Below the pieces are notes generated by a model that was not told the DNA's origin, did not search any database, and was given only the letters and a program-made list of their open reading frames with translations. Positions 1-6,404 of a DNA stretch of 7,565 bases are shown piece after piece. Each line of letters opens with the position of its first letter. Positions within the stretch are counted from its first letter, which is position 1. This DNA comes from an uncultured Burkholderiaceae bacterium (GTDB lineage: Bacteria > Pseudomonadota > Gammaproteobacteria > Burkholderiales > Burkholderiaceae_F), in NCBI GenBank assembly GCA_937936215.1, contig CALGWX010000237.1, forward strand, positions 1 to 7,565, written 5' to 3'. A program made the translations under genes and the position numbers.

Positions 1-776
1 TCGCCCGCCTGTGGCAGCAGTTCGCCGAGCGCGCCGACCAGGAAGGCTGGCCAGCCGCGCGCTGTCTGGGCAATCTGCTCGAGCACGAGGTCGCTGAGCG
101 CGCCAAGCGGCGCATCGAGCGGCATCGGGCCGAGTCGCAACTGGATCCGAGCAAGACCTTGGCGAGCTTCGACTTCGCGCAGGTGCCGACGCTGTCCAAG
201 GCGCACGTGACGGCGCTCGCCAGCGGCGACGCCTGGCTCGATCGGGGCGCGACGGTCCTGATCTTCGGTCGGCCCGGGGTTGGCAAGTCGCACATCGCTT
301 GCGCCATTGGCCACGCGCTGATCGACGCCGGCTACCGGGTGCTGTTCATGCGCACGAGCGAGCTGGTGCAACGCCTGCAAGCCGCGCGCCAGAGCCTGCA
401 ACTGCCGCAGACGCTGGCCAAGCTCGACCGCTACGACCTGCTCATCCTGGACGACATCTCGTACGTCCGCAAAGACCAGGCCGAGACCAGCGTGCTGTTC
501 GAGTTGATCGCCGAACGCTACGAGCGGCGCAGCCTGCTGATCACGGCCAATCAACCATTCTCGAGCTGGGACAACGTGTTCCCCGACCCGGCAATGACCG
601 TGGCCGCCATCGACCGCCTCGTGCACCACGCGACGATCTTCGAGATCAACGACGTAGAAAGCTACCGCGGCAAGCAGGCCGCACTTAAGCAACAGGCCCT
701 GCGCGACCGCGACAGCCAGACGCGGCGACGGCGTCCAACAGCCAGCGACAATCAACCCGCGGAGCGACAACCATGA
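1..776 (+). CDS. istB: IS21-family transposition helper ATPase IstB (5' partial)
   Basis: AAA+ ATPase that works with the IstA transposase in IS21-family insertion sequences, regulating transposition and target choice. The reading frame is open from the left edge (first full codon at base 3) to the TGA at 774-776, giving 257 visible codons. Intact family members are only slightly longer, so probably some 20 N-terminal residues lie outside. The helical N-terminal part (EGWPAARCL...HEVAERAKRRIERH) is typical of IstB. Walker A is GRPGVGKS at visible residues 89-96 and Walker B is LLILDD ending at D150-D151. The C-terminal family signature includes SLLITANQPF, FPDPAMTVAAIDRLVHHATIF and ESYRGKQ. 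An Arg/Gln-rich tail follows. A TTG at 159 could be read as a start but would remove conserved N-terminal sequence. The istA gene should lie upstream, outside the window. No frameshift or lost motif is visible, so this part looks intact. The family call is very secure. Confidence 0.95.
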   Translation, partial: ARLWQQFAERADQEGWPAARCLGNLLEHEVAERAKRRIERHRAESQLDPSKTLASFDFAQVPTLSKAHVTALASGDAWLDRGATVLIFGRPGVGKSHIACAIGHALIDAGYRVLFMRTSELVQRLQAARQSLQLPQTLAKLDRYDLLILDDISYVRKDQAETSVLFELIAERYERRSLLITANQPFSSWDNVFPDPAMTVAAIDRLVHHATIFEINDVESYRGKQAALKQQALRDRDSQTRRRRPTASDNQPAERQP

Positions 777-785
777 GCTACTGAT

Positions 786-829
786 CGACGACATTCATCC
801 CCGCCAACCGGCCAAGATGAATGTCGTCG
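786..829. repeat. Perfect 14-bp inverted repeat just after istB
   Basis: The arm CGACGACATTCATC at 786-799 is exactly complementary to GATGAATGTCGTCG at 816-829, with a 16-nt loop. It begins nine bases after the istB stop codon. A transcript would form a strong hairpin, but no run of T follows, so it is not a standard intrinsic terminator. The arms are less G+C-rich than their surroundings, so chance pairing is less likely here than in the other gaps. Possible roles are a transcription or RNA-decay barrier at the end of the insertion sequence, or part of its terminal structure. The repeat is directly visible; the role is inferred. Confidence 0.7.
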
Positions 830-844
830 GAGCGGTCATGCGGG

Positions 845-951
845 TTGACGCTGTCCATGCAACTTCACGGGACGGTCGTACCACCGCGCTGCCACGTGTC
901 GGCGGCAGCGCCGGCTTATGCCGCTTCGCGGCGGTGTGCGCCTGCTACCCT
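845..951 (+). promoter_or_regulatory. Candidate promoter elements upstream of ccmA
   Basis: The 264-nt gap between istB and ccmA must hold the operon promoter unless transcription enters from the insertion sequence. Two weak candidates can be seen. TTGACG at 845-850 is a good -35 hexamer reading towards ccmA, but nothing close to TATAAT lies 16-18 nt downstream. TACCCT at 946-951, preceded by TGC, resembles an extended -10 box. It has only a poor -35 (around 924-929) at suitable spacing, and would start transcription about 85 nt before the ccmA ATG. The two elements are too far apart to form one promoter. No clear FNR, ArcA or other operator is recognisable. Confidence 0.25.
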
Positions 952-1040
952 CCGCGGCTGCCCGTGCCAGCGCAGGCCTGCGCCACGTTCGGGGGTGTGC
1001 GCGGTCGTGCGGCCAACCGCAGCCGAGGAACGGAATACGG

Positions 1041-1667
1041 ATGCTCGAAACCTTGGACCTCGAATGCCAGCGCGGCGAGCGGCTGCTGTTCAGCGCGCTG
1101 GCCTTCGCCGTGCAGCCGGGGCACTGCCTGCACGTGGCGGGCGAAAACGGCGCCGGCAAGACCAGCCTGCTGCGAATCCTGTGCGGGCTGCTGTCGCCCA
1201 CGCACGGCGAGGTGCGCTGGAACGGCGAGAACATTCGCCGCCTGCGCGAGGACTACTGGCAGACGCTGGCCTATGTCGGCCACCTCAATGGGGTCAAGGA
1301 CGACCTGACCGCGCAGGAGAACGTGCGCTTCGCCGCCGCGCTGGCTGGCCGGGCGGCGGACGACCACGCGGTGCGCGGCGCGCTGGCGGAGGTCGGGCTC
1401 GCCGGATTCGAGTCGTCGCAGGCGCGCTTCCTGTCGCAGGGGCAGCGCCGCCGCATCGCGCTGGCGCGCTTGTTCCTGGCCCGCGAGGCGAGGCTGTGGA
1501 TCCTTGACGAGCCGTTCACCGCCCTCGACGTGCGCGGCGTGGCGGCGCTGTCGACGCTGATCGGCGCGCAGTTGGAGCGCGGCGGCATCGTCGTGCTGAC
1601 CACCCACCAGGAAGTGCCGCTGCCGGGCCGGGTGGAGCGCCTCGAACTGCACGCGGCGGTGGCATGA
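1041..1667 (+). CDS. ccmA: Heme exporter ATP-binding protein CcmA
   Basis: Cytoplasmic ATPase of the CcmABCD complex. ATP hydrolysis by CcmA is needed to release heme-loaded CcmE from CcmC, the first stage of System I cytochrome c maturation. The 208-aa product is the normal size for the family. It has all ABC motifs: Walker A GENGAGKTS at 34-42, Q-loop region around Q92 (LTAQENV), signature LSQGQ at 131-135, Walker B LWILDEP at 152-158 with catalytic E157, D-loop ALD at 161-163, and the switch histidine H189. The LSQGQRRR form of the signature is usual in CcmA. The ATG at 1041 is preferred because GAGGAA (1025-1030) lies 10 nt upstream; the frame stays open back to about 918, but that extension has no family-like sequence. 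It is the first gene of the operon, and its TGA overlaps the ATG of a possible small ORF (ATGA at 1664-1667). Confidence 0.96.
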   Translation: MLETLDLECQRGERLLFSALAFAVQPGHCLHVAGENGAGKTSLLRILCGLLSPTHGEVRWNGENIRRLREDYWQTLAYVGHLNGVKDDLTAQENVRFAAALAGRAADDHAVRGALAEVGLAGFESSQARFLSQGQRRRIALARLFLAREARLWILDEPFTALDVRGVAALSTLIGAQLERGGIVVLTTHQEVPLPGRVERLELHAAVA

Positions 1668-1819
1668 GGGTGATCGCGAACGTCGGGCGTCGCAGCATCG
1701 TTGGCACGGCCGCCGGCCTGCAGCGCCGCGGCCGCTACGGCGCCTTGGCCCCGTCCGCGCGCGGCGTCAGTCGCCTCCAGCGCAGCGCGGCGCGGCAGCT
1801 TGGGGCGGCGCCGCGATGA
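1664..1819 (+). CDS. Possible 51-aa arginine-rich small ORF between ccmA and ccmB
   Basis: An ATG at 1664 overlaps the ccmA stop as ATGA (1664-1667). The frame runs 51 codons to a TGA at 1817-1819, which overlaps the ccmB start as another ATGA (1816-1819). It therefore fills the whole A/B gap, an arrangement that would allow stop-restart translation from ccmA into ccmB. The predicted peptide has 11 arginines, no lysine and no acidic residue, with no signal peptide, membrane segment or motif I recognise. Such a composition is also what a random frame in G+C-rich DNA gives. There is no strong ribosome binding site. I know of no named Ccm protein at this position. It may be a coupling leader whose translation matters more than its product, or simply a chance open frame. 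Confidence 0.3.
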   Translation: MRVIANVGRRSIVGTAAGLQRRGRYGALAPSARGVSRLQRSAARQLGAAPR

Positions 1820-2484
1820 CCGGCACCTTCTCCGCCGTCGTCCGCCGCGACCTGCTGCTGGCGCTGCGGCAGCGCGCCGATGTCGCCAACACGCTGCTGT
1901 TCTTCCTCGTCGTGGTGACGATGGTGCCGCTGGGTGTGGGGCCGGAGATCAACACGCTGCGCACCATCGCCCCCGGCGTGGTGTGGGTGGCGGCGCTGCT
2001 GGCGGCGATCCTGTCGCTGAACCGGCTGTTCGCGGCCGACTTCGCCGACGGCACCCTCGAGCAGATGGTGCTCTCGGGCGAGCCGCTGCCGGTGGTGGTG
2101 CTGGCCAAGACGCTGGCGCACTGGCTGACCACCGGCCTGCCGATCACGCTAATGGCGGTGCTGCTGGGGGTGATGTTCGACCTGCCGGCCGACGCCATCG
2201 GCGTGCTGGTGGCTTCGCTCCTTCTCGGCACGCCGGCGCTGTCGCTGATCGGCGCCGTCGGCGCGGCGCTCACGCTCGGCCTGCGCGGCGGCGGCGTGCT
2301 GATCACGCTGCTAGTGCTGCCGCTGTACGTGCCGGTGCTCATCTTCGGCGCCGGGGCGGTGGAGGCGGTGGCCGGCGGCCTCGCCCCGCGCGGACAGCTG
2401 CTGCTGCTGGCGGCGGTGTCGATCGGCGCGACCGTGCTGGCGCCGTGGGCAATCGCCGCGGCGCTGCGGATATCTTTGGAATAA
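1816..2484 (+). CDS. ccmB: Heme exporter membrane protein CcmB
   Basis: Integral membrane partner of CcmA in the ABC-type complex that releases holo-CcmE. At 222 aa it has the normal family length. About six hydrophobic segments can be drawn, near residues 22-43, 48-68, 98-122, 127-155, 157-180 and 190-216. The conserved CcmB stretch between the second and third helices is present (FAADFADGTLEQMVLSGE, about 69-86), as is the N-terminal VVRRDLLLALRQRADV that precedes the first helix. The ATG at 1816 is the only sensible start in this frame. Its ribosome binding site is weak (GGGGCGG nearby), so it may depend on translation arriving from upstream. The gene starts 148 nt after ccmA, whereas ccmA and ccmB are commonly closer together. 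It ends with TAA and is followed by a 118-nt non-coding gap. Confidence 0.95.
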   Translation: MTGTFSAVVRRDLLLALRQRADVANTLLFFLVVVTMVPLGVGPEINTLRTIAPGVVWVAALLAAILSLNRLFAADFADGTLEQMVLSGEPLPVVVLAKTLAHWLTTGLPITLMAVLLGVMFDLPADAIGVLVASLLLGTPALSLIGAVGAALTLGLRGGGVLITLLVLPLYVPVLIFGAGAVEAVAGGLAPRGQLLLLAAVSIGATVLAPWAIAAALRISLE

Positions 2485-2528
2485 TCGCGGTCTTACGCGT
2501 CAGCGGTCCCGGTCCCGGGCCGTTGTTT

Positions 2529-2570
2529 CGGGTTTCTCCGGGCGGCGGGCCTTGCGTCAACGCAAACCCG
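2529..2570. repeat. Overlapping inverted repeats in the ccmB-ccmC gap
   Basis: Two inverted repeats compete for the same bases. CGGGTTT (2529-2535) pairs perfectly with AAACCCG (2564-2570). Inside that loop, TTGCGT (2552-2557) and ACGCAA (2560-2565) form a compact palindrome, TTGCGTCAACGCAA, with CGGG/CCCG (2546-2549 and 2567-2570) as a possible outer stem. The AAACCCG arm cannot be in both structures. The palindrome could be a protein-binding site, or the set could be an RNA switch or simple spacer. No T-run follows, so it is not a standard terminator. The function is unknown. Confidence 0.4.
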
Positions 2571-2602
2571 GCCGACCTTTCCTTCCTACACTGCCGCCGG
2601 TC

Positions 2603-3364
2603 ATGTCATCGGTCACCGCCAGCGCCGGTTTCAGCCTCTTCCGCTACGCGGCGCCGAACGTCTTTTATCCGGTCGCCGGCAAGATGGTGCCGTTTTTCGC
2701 CATCCTGGCGGCGGTGCTGACGGTGATCGGCCTGTACATCGGCTTCTTCGTCGCGCCGACCGACGCGCAACAGGGCGATTCCTACCGGATCATCTACATC
2801 CACGTGCCGTCGGCGTGGATGGCCATGTTCCTTTACGTGGTGATGGCCTTCTGGGCCGGCGTCGGGCTGGTGTTCAACACCCGCCTGTCGTCGATGATGG
2901 CGCAGGCGATCGCGCCCACCGGCGCGCTGATGGCCTTCATCTCGCTGTGGACCGGGGCGCTGTGGGGCCGGCCGACGTGGGGCACGTACTGGGTGTGGGA
3001 CGCCCGCCTGACCTCCACCCTGATCCTGCTGTTCCTGTATCTCGGCTTCATCGCCCTGCAGGCGGCCATCGACGACCAACGCCGCGCCGACAAGGCGGGT
3101 GCCGTGCTGGCGCTGGTCGGCGTGGTCAACGTGCCGATCATCTATTTCTCGGTCAAGTGGTGGAACACGCTGCACCAGGGCGCGTCGGTGAAGCCGGGCT
3201 CGTCGTCGATGGCCGAGATCATGCTGACCGGCATGCTGGTCATGGTCTTCGCCTTCTGGATGTATGCGATCGCGGCGGTGCTGGCGCGGCTGCGCGCAAT
3301 CATCCTGGAGCGCGAGCGGCGGGCGCAGTGGGTCGCCGAGGCCCGCGAGCAGGGTCGGCTGTAG
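2603..3364 (+). CDS. ccmC: Heme-handling membrane protein CcmC
   Basis: Inner-membrane protein that binds heme at its periplasmic face through a WWD domain and passes it to CcmE. From the ATG at 2603 it has 253 residues, the usual size, with about six membrane helices. The tryptophan-rich WWD motif lies at 121-138 (WGRPTWGTYWVWDARLTS). The two conserved axial histidines are present: H67 in IIYIHVPSAW and H191 in WWNTLHQG. The start at 2603 is chosen because the sequence soon matches the family pattern (PNVFYPVAGKMVPFFA). A TTG at 2552 would add 17 Pro/Arg-rich residues unlike the family and would overlap an inverted repeat. No clear Shine-Dalgarno sequence precedes 2603. The stop TAG at 3362-3364 is 11 nt before ccmD. 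Confidence 0.96.
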   Translation: MSSVTASAGFSLFRYAAPNVFYPVAGKMVPFFAILAAVLTVIGLYIGFFVAPTDAQQGDSYRIIYIHVPSAWMAMFLYVVMAFWAGVGLVFNTRLSSMMAQAIAPTGALMAFISLWTGALWGRPTWGTYWVWDARLTSTLILLFLYLGFIALQAAIDDQRRADKAGAVLALVGVVNVPIIYFSVKWWNTLHQGASVKPGSSSMAEIMLTGMLVMVFAFWMYAIAAVLARLRAIILERERRAQWVAEAREQGRL

Positions 3365-3375
3365 AGGGTCGCGGC

Positions 3376-3552
3376 ATGCAATGGCAATCGCTTGAACATT
3401 TCCTGTCGATGGGGGGCTACGGCTTCTTCGTCTGGGGCTCGTACGGCGTCACCGTGGCGCTGATCGCCGCCGAGATCTGGCTGCTTCGCCAGCGGCGCCG
3501 CGCGGCGCTGGCGCAGTTGCGCCCGGCATCCTCGCCTGCCAGGAGGACATGA
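3376..3552 (+). CDS. ccmD: Heme exporter small membrane protein CcmD
   Basis: Small membrane protein that joins CcmABC and helps release holo-CcmE. The 58-aa product fits the family: an N-terminal MGGYGFFVWGSYGVT stretch (12-26) leads into one membrane helix (about 16-37), then a basic cytoplasmic end with RQRRR at 38-42. CcmD is poorly conserved, but the GGYG..VW.SYG pattern and position between ccmC and ccmE make the call firm. AGAGGG at 3363-3368 stands 7 nt before the ATG and overlaps the end of ccmC. The frame is open far upstream inside ccmC, but that part is a shadow. The stop overlaps the start of ccmE. Confidence 0.92.
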   Translation: MQWQSLEHFLSMGGYGFFVWGSYGVTVALIAAEIWLLRQRRRAALAQLRPASSPARRT

Positions 3553-4016
3553 TGAAATCGAGACACAAGCGGCTGATGTTGATCGTTGGCGGCCTGGCCG
3601 CGCTCGGGGTGGCCTCGGCGCTGATCCTGTCCGCCTTCCGCGAAAACCTGGTCTTCTTCTTCTCGCCGTCGGACGTGGTGGCGCAGAAGGCGCCGCGCGA
3701 CCGCCCCTTCCGCGTCGGCGGCGTCGTCGAGGAGGGCAGCGTCAAGCGCGACGGCGTGATGGTGAGCTTCCGCGTCACCGACACCGCGCAGACGATCCCG
3801 GTCGTCTACCAGGGCATCCTCCCGGACCTGTTCCGCGAGGGCAAGGGCGTGGTTGCGCAGGGCAAGCTCGGCCCCGACGGCATCTTCCGCGCCAGCGAGG
3901 TGCTGGCCAAGCACGACGAGAACTACATGCCGCCCGAGGCCGCGCACGCGCTCGAGCAGGCGCAGAAGGCCGGCAAGACGCTGCAGATGCCGGCCGGCCA
4001 CGGCAAACAGGACTGA
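3552..4016 (+). CDS. ccmE: Heme chaperone CcmE
   Basis: Periplasmic, membrane-anchored chaperone that binds heme covalently through a histidine and carries it from CcmC to CcmF. The 154-aa product has a basic N-terminus (KSRHKR), a single membrane anchor (about 8-28) and a beta-barrel (OB-fold) domain from about 30 to 120. The heme-binding motif LAKHDENYMPP follows, with H121 as the covalent ligand and Y125 as the conserved tyrosine. The flexible tail ends in GHGKQD. Two adjacent ATGs are possible, 3549 and 3552. AGGAGG at 3541-3546 is only 2 nt from the first and 5 nt from the second, so 3552 is preferred; it overlaps the ccmD stop by one base (TGATG), suggesting translational coupling. The product is of normal length for the family. 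Confidence 0.96.
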   Translation: MKSRHKRLMLIVGGLAALGVASALILSAFRENLVFFFSPSDVVAQKAPRDRPFRVGGVVEEGSVKRDGVMVSFRVTDTAQTIPVVYQGILPDLFREGKGVVAQGKLGPDGIFRASEVLAKHDENYMPPEAAHALEQAQKAGKTLQMPAGHGKQD

Positions 4017-4071
4017 GCGCCGTCAAGGCCCCACACATCGCGGCTTGCCACCGGTTCCGATCGAAGCGACT

Positions 4072-4091
4072 GCGCCGCCCCGTCGCGGCGC
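4072..4091. repeat. Hairpin in the ccmE-ccmF gap
   Basis: GCGCCGC at 4072-4078 pairs with GCGGCGC at 4085-4091 around a 6-nt loop. The right arm also belongs to a 12-base palindrome (4085-4096). It sits in the 125-nt gap that otherwise holds only the ccmF ribosome binding site (GAGAG at 4131-4135). No T-run follows. It may slow RNA decay or polymerase, but a short stem like this is also expected by chance in such G+C-rich DNA. Confidence 0.4.
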
Positions 4092-4141
4092 GCCGCCTTC
4101 CCGCCCCGCGACTGCAGCCGACCCCCTGAAGAGAGCGACGC

Positions 4142-6142
4142 ATGATTCCTGAACTTGGCCACTTCGCGCTGATCCTGGCCCTGCTGCTGGCGCTTGCCCA
4201 GGGCACGCTGCCCATCATCGGCGCGCAGAAGGGCGTGGCGGAGTGGATGGCGCTGGCGCGCCCGGCGGCGCAGGCGCAGTTCGCCTTCGTGCTGTTCGCG
4301 TGGCTGTGCCTGGTGGCCTCGTTCGTCGCCGACGACTTCTCGGTGATCAACGTGGCGCAGAACGGCAACACGCTGCTGCCGCTGCCGTACAAGATCGCCG
4401 CCTCGTGGGGCTCGCACGAAGGCTCGCTGCTGCTGTGGGTGCTGATGCTGTCCGGCTGGGGCGTGGCGGTGGCCACCTTCTCGCGCCACCTGCCGCAGGA
4501 GATGGTGGCGCGCGTGCTCGGCGTGATGGGGCTGGTGGCGGTCGGCTTCATCTTGTTCATGCTCGCCACGTCAGACCCGTTCGACCGCATCTTCCCGCCG
4601 CCGGCGGAGGGCCGCGACCTGAACCCGCTGCTGCAGGACCCGGGCATGGTGTTCCACCCGCCGCTGCTGTACATGGGCTATGTCGGCTTCTCGGTCGCCT
4701 TCGCTTTCTCGATCGCCGCGCTGCTCGGCGGCAAGCTCGACGCGGCGTGGGCGCGCTGGTCGCGGCCGTGGACCACGGTGGCGTGGTGCTTCCTGACGCT
4801 GGGCATCGCGCTCGGATCGTGGTGGGCGTACTACGAGCTCGGCTGGGGCGGCTGGTGGTTCTGGGATCCGGTGGAGAATGCCTCGTTCATGCCCTGGCTC
4901 GTCGGCACCGCCCTGATCCACTCGCTGGCGGTGACCGAGAAGCGCGGCACCTTTAAGGCCTGGACCGTGCTGCTGGCGATCTTCGCCTTCTCGCTGTCGC
5001 TGCTCGGCACGTTCCTCGTGCGCTCCGGCGTGCTGACCAGCGTGCATGCCTTTGCTACCGACCCGGCGCGCGGCGTCTTCATCCTCGCCTTCCTGGTGGT
5101 GGTGATCGGCGCGTCGCTGGCCCTGTTCGCCTGGCGCGCGCCGCGTGTAGGCCTGGGCGGCAGCTTCGATGCGGTGTCGCGCGAGTCGATGCTCCTCGGC
5201 AACAACGTGCTGCTGGCGGTGGCCTGCGGCACGGTGCTGCTCGGCACGCTGTATCCGCTGTTCCTCGACGCGCTCGGGCTGGGCAAGATCTCGGTCGGCC
5301 CGCCGTACTTCGATGCCGTCTTCGTGCCGGTGATGGCGCCGCTGGTGTTCCTGATGGGCGTAGGGCCGATCGCACGCTGGAAGAAGGCCGAGCTGCCCGA
5401 CCTTTGGCAGCGGCTGAAGTGGGCGCTGATGATCTCGCTGGTGCTGGGCCTGGTCCTGCCATTCGCGGGCAACATCGAAGACGGCCTGCCGTGGTCGCCG
5501 ATGGCCGCCTTCGGCTACTGGATGGCGGCGTGGATCGTGCTGACCTCGATCGAGCAGATCCGGCACCAGATCCGTCATGCGTCGGGCGGGCTGTTCGTGC
5601 GCCTGGCCGCGCAGCCGCGCGGTTGGTGGGGCATGACGGTGGCGCACCTGGGCGTGGCGGTGTTCATCATCGGCGTGACCTCGGTGCGCGGCTACGAGGT
5701 CGAGCGCGACGTGAAGATGTCGCCCGGCGACACGGTCACCGTGCACGGCTACACCTTCCGCTTCGAGGGCGTCGGCGAGCGTCGCGGGCCGAACTTCAAC
5801 GCCGCCCGCGGCACCGTCACCGTCCTGAAGAACGGCAAGGAAGTCGACGTCCTGAATCCCGAAAAGCGCGTCTACTTCGCGCAGTCGCAGATGCCGATGA
5901 CGGAGGCGTCGATCCGCTCCGGCCTCACCGGCGATGTGTATGTCTCGCTCGGCGAGCCGGTCGAGCCGGCCGGAAGCTGGACGGTGCGCGTGTACTACAA
6001 GCCGTTCGTGACCTGGATCTGGGGCGGCTGCGCGCTGATGGCGCTGGGCGGCTTCTTCGCCGCCTCCGATCGCCGCTACCGATCGTTGGCGCGGCGCGAC
6101 GAAGCGGTGGCCACCGGCGGCCGCCAGCCGGCTGCGGCGTGA
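4142..6142 (+). CDS. ccmF: Cytochrome c heme lyase subunit CcmF
   Basis: Large polytopic membrane protein that takes heme from CcmE and, with CcmH and CcmI, attaches it to apocytochrome c. The 666-aa product is of normal length. The WWD domain is at 235-243 (WGGWWFWDP) followed by VENASFMPWL. The four conserved histidines are visible: H172 (VFHPPLLYMGYVG) and H302 (SVHAFATDP) as periplasmic ligands for the WWD heme, and H260 (ALIHS) and H502 (VAHLGVAVF) as expected ligands of the structural b heme. Other family stretches include NGNTLLPLPYKIAASWGSHEGSL (split over about 78-100) and LGTFLVRSGVLTS. A soluble periplasmic domain (about 520-620) precedes a last membrane helix. The start at 4142 has GAGAG 6 nt upstream and the usual MIPELGHFAL N-terminus. 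A long antisense frame opposite this gene is a codon-bias shadow. Confidence 0.97.
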   Translation: MIPELGHFALILALLLALAQGTLPIIGAQKGVAEWMALARPAAQAQFAFVLFAWLCLVASFVADDFSVINVAQNGNTLLPLPYKIAASWGSHEGSLLLWVLMLSGWGVAVATFSRHLPQEMVARVLGVMGLVAVGFILFMLATSDPFDRIFPPPAEGRDLNPLLQDPGMVFHPPLLYMGYVGFSVAFAFSIAALLGGKLDAAWARWSRPWTTVAWCFLTLGIALGSWWAYYELGWGGWWFWDPVENASFMPWLVGTALIHSLAVTEKRGTFKAWTVLLAIFAFSLSLLGTFLVRSGVLTSVHAFATDPARGVFILAFLVVVIGASLALFAWRAPRVGLGGSFDAVSRESMLLGNNVLLAVACGTVLLGTLYPLFLDALGLGKISVGPPYFDAVFVPVMAPLVFLMGVGPIARWKKAELPDLWQRLKWALMISLVLGLVLPFAGNIEDGLPWSPMAAFGYWMAAWIVLTSIEQIRHQIRHASGGLFVRLAAQPRGWWGMTVAHLGVAVFIIGVTSVRGYEVERDVKMSPGDTVTVHGYTFRFEGVGERRGPNFNAARGTVTVLKNGKEVDVLNPEKRVYFAQSQMPMTEASIRSGLTGDVYVSLGEPVEPAGSWTVRVYYKPFVTWIWGGCALMALGGFFAASDRRYRSLARRDEAVATGGRQPAAA

Positions 6143-6163
6143 GGTCGAGCGGCCATAGCGGTC

Positions 6164-6206
6164 GCCACCGCGACTGCCGCCGGCGCGGGCAGCGGCGGCA
6201 GGTGGC
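6164..6206. repeat. Strong hairpin 22 nt after ccmF
   Basis: CTGCCGCCG (6174-6182) pairs with CGGCGGCAG (6193-6201) around a 10-nt loop. A further five pairs, GCCAC (6164-6168) with GTGGC (6202-6206), extend the stem after a 5-nt one-sided bulge. It stands at the 3' end of the ccmF message. No T-run follows, so full Rho-independent termination is unlikely. Stabilising the ccmF end of the transcript or reducing read-through into ccmG are possible roles. Confidence 0.5.
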
Positions 6207-6235
6207 TTGCCGCTCGCACGCTGCGCGGCAGCCTC

Positions 6236-6330
6236 GGCGCCGGCTGAACGGCGCTCCCGGCGCGAGGCGCCAGCACGGCACGCGAGCCGGCGCCTTGTCG
6301 CGCTTTGCGCTGCGGCCTTTGGGCGCAGCG
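6236..6330. repeat. Two further inverted repeats in the ccmF-ccmG gap
   Basis: GGCGCCGGCT (6236-6245) is perfectly complementary to AGCCGGCGCC (6285-6294). The 39-nt loop between them contains a smaller hairpin, GGCGC-GAG-GCGCC (6259-6271). Next comes CGCTGCG (6308-6314) paired with CGCAGCG (6324-6330) around a 9-nt loop. Together with the hairpin at 6164-6206, most of this 262-nt gap can fold. No gene-like sequence is seen in the gap, only the ccmG ribosome binding site GAGGTG at 6389-6394. The arrangement resembles REP-like spacer DNA, but I cannot test whether it recurs in the genome. Confidence 0.4.
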
Positions 6331-6404
6331 GCCGGGCGGTGCGATTCCCTGTCGCGGTCGCCCGTCGTCGCCGCGTCGGCAGATCACCGAGGTGTTGATC
6401 CGTC

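Noticed and set aside
773..784. ATG overlapping the istB stop (ATGA) that opens a frame of three codons
   Set aside because: It codes only M-S-Y before TGA, with no sign of a decayed longer gene. Treated as chance.
786..829. Intrinsic terminator for istB
   Set aside because: The stem is strong, but no T-tract follows the right arm and the loop is long, so it is listed as an inverted repeat.
918..1040. N-terminal extension of CcmA by 41 codons
   Set aside because: The extension is Arg/Cys/Gly-rich and unlike CcmA, which starts close to its first beta strand. A good ribosome binding site precedes the ATG at 1041.
1701..2720. 339-codon + strand frame across ccmB and the start of ccmC
   Set aside because: It is a low-complexity Ala/Arg/Gly product in the wrong frame over two well-recognised genes.
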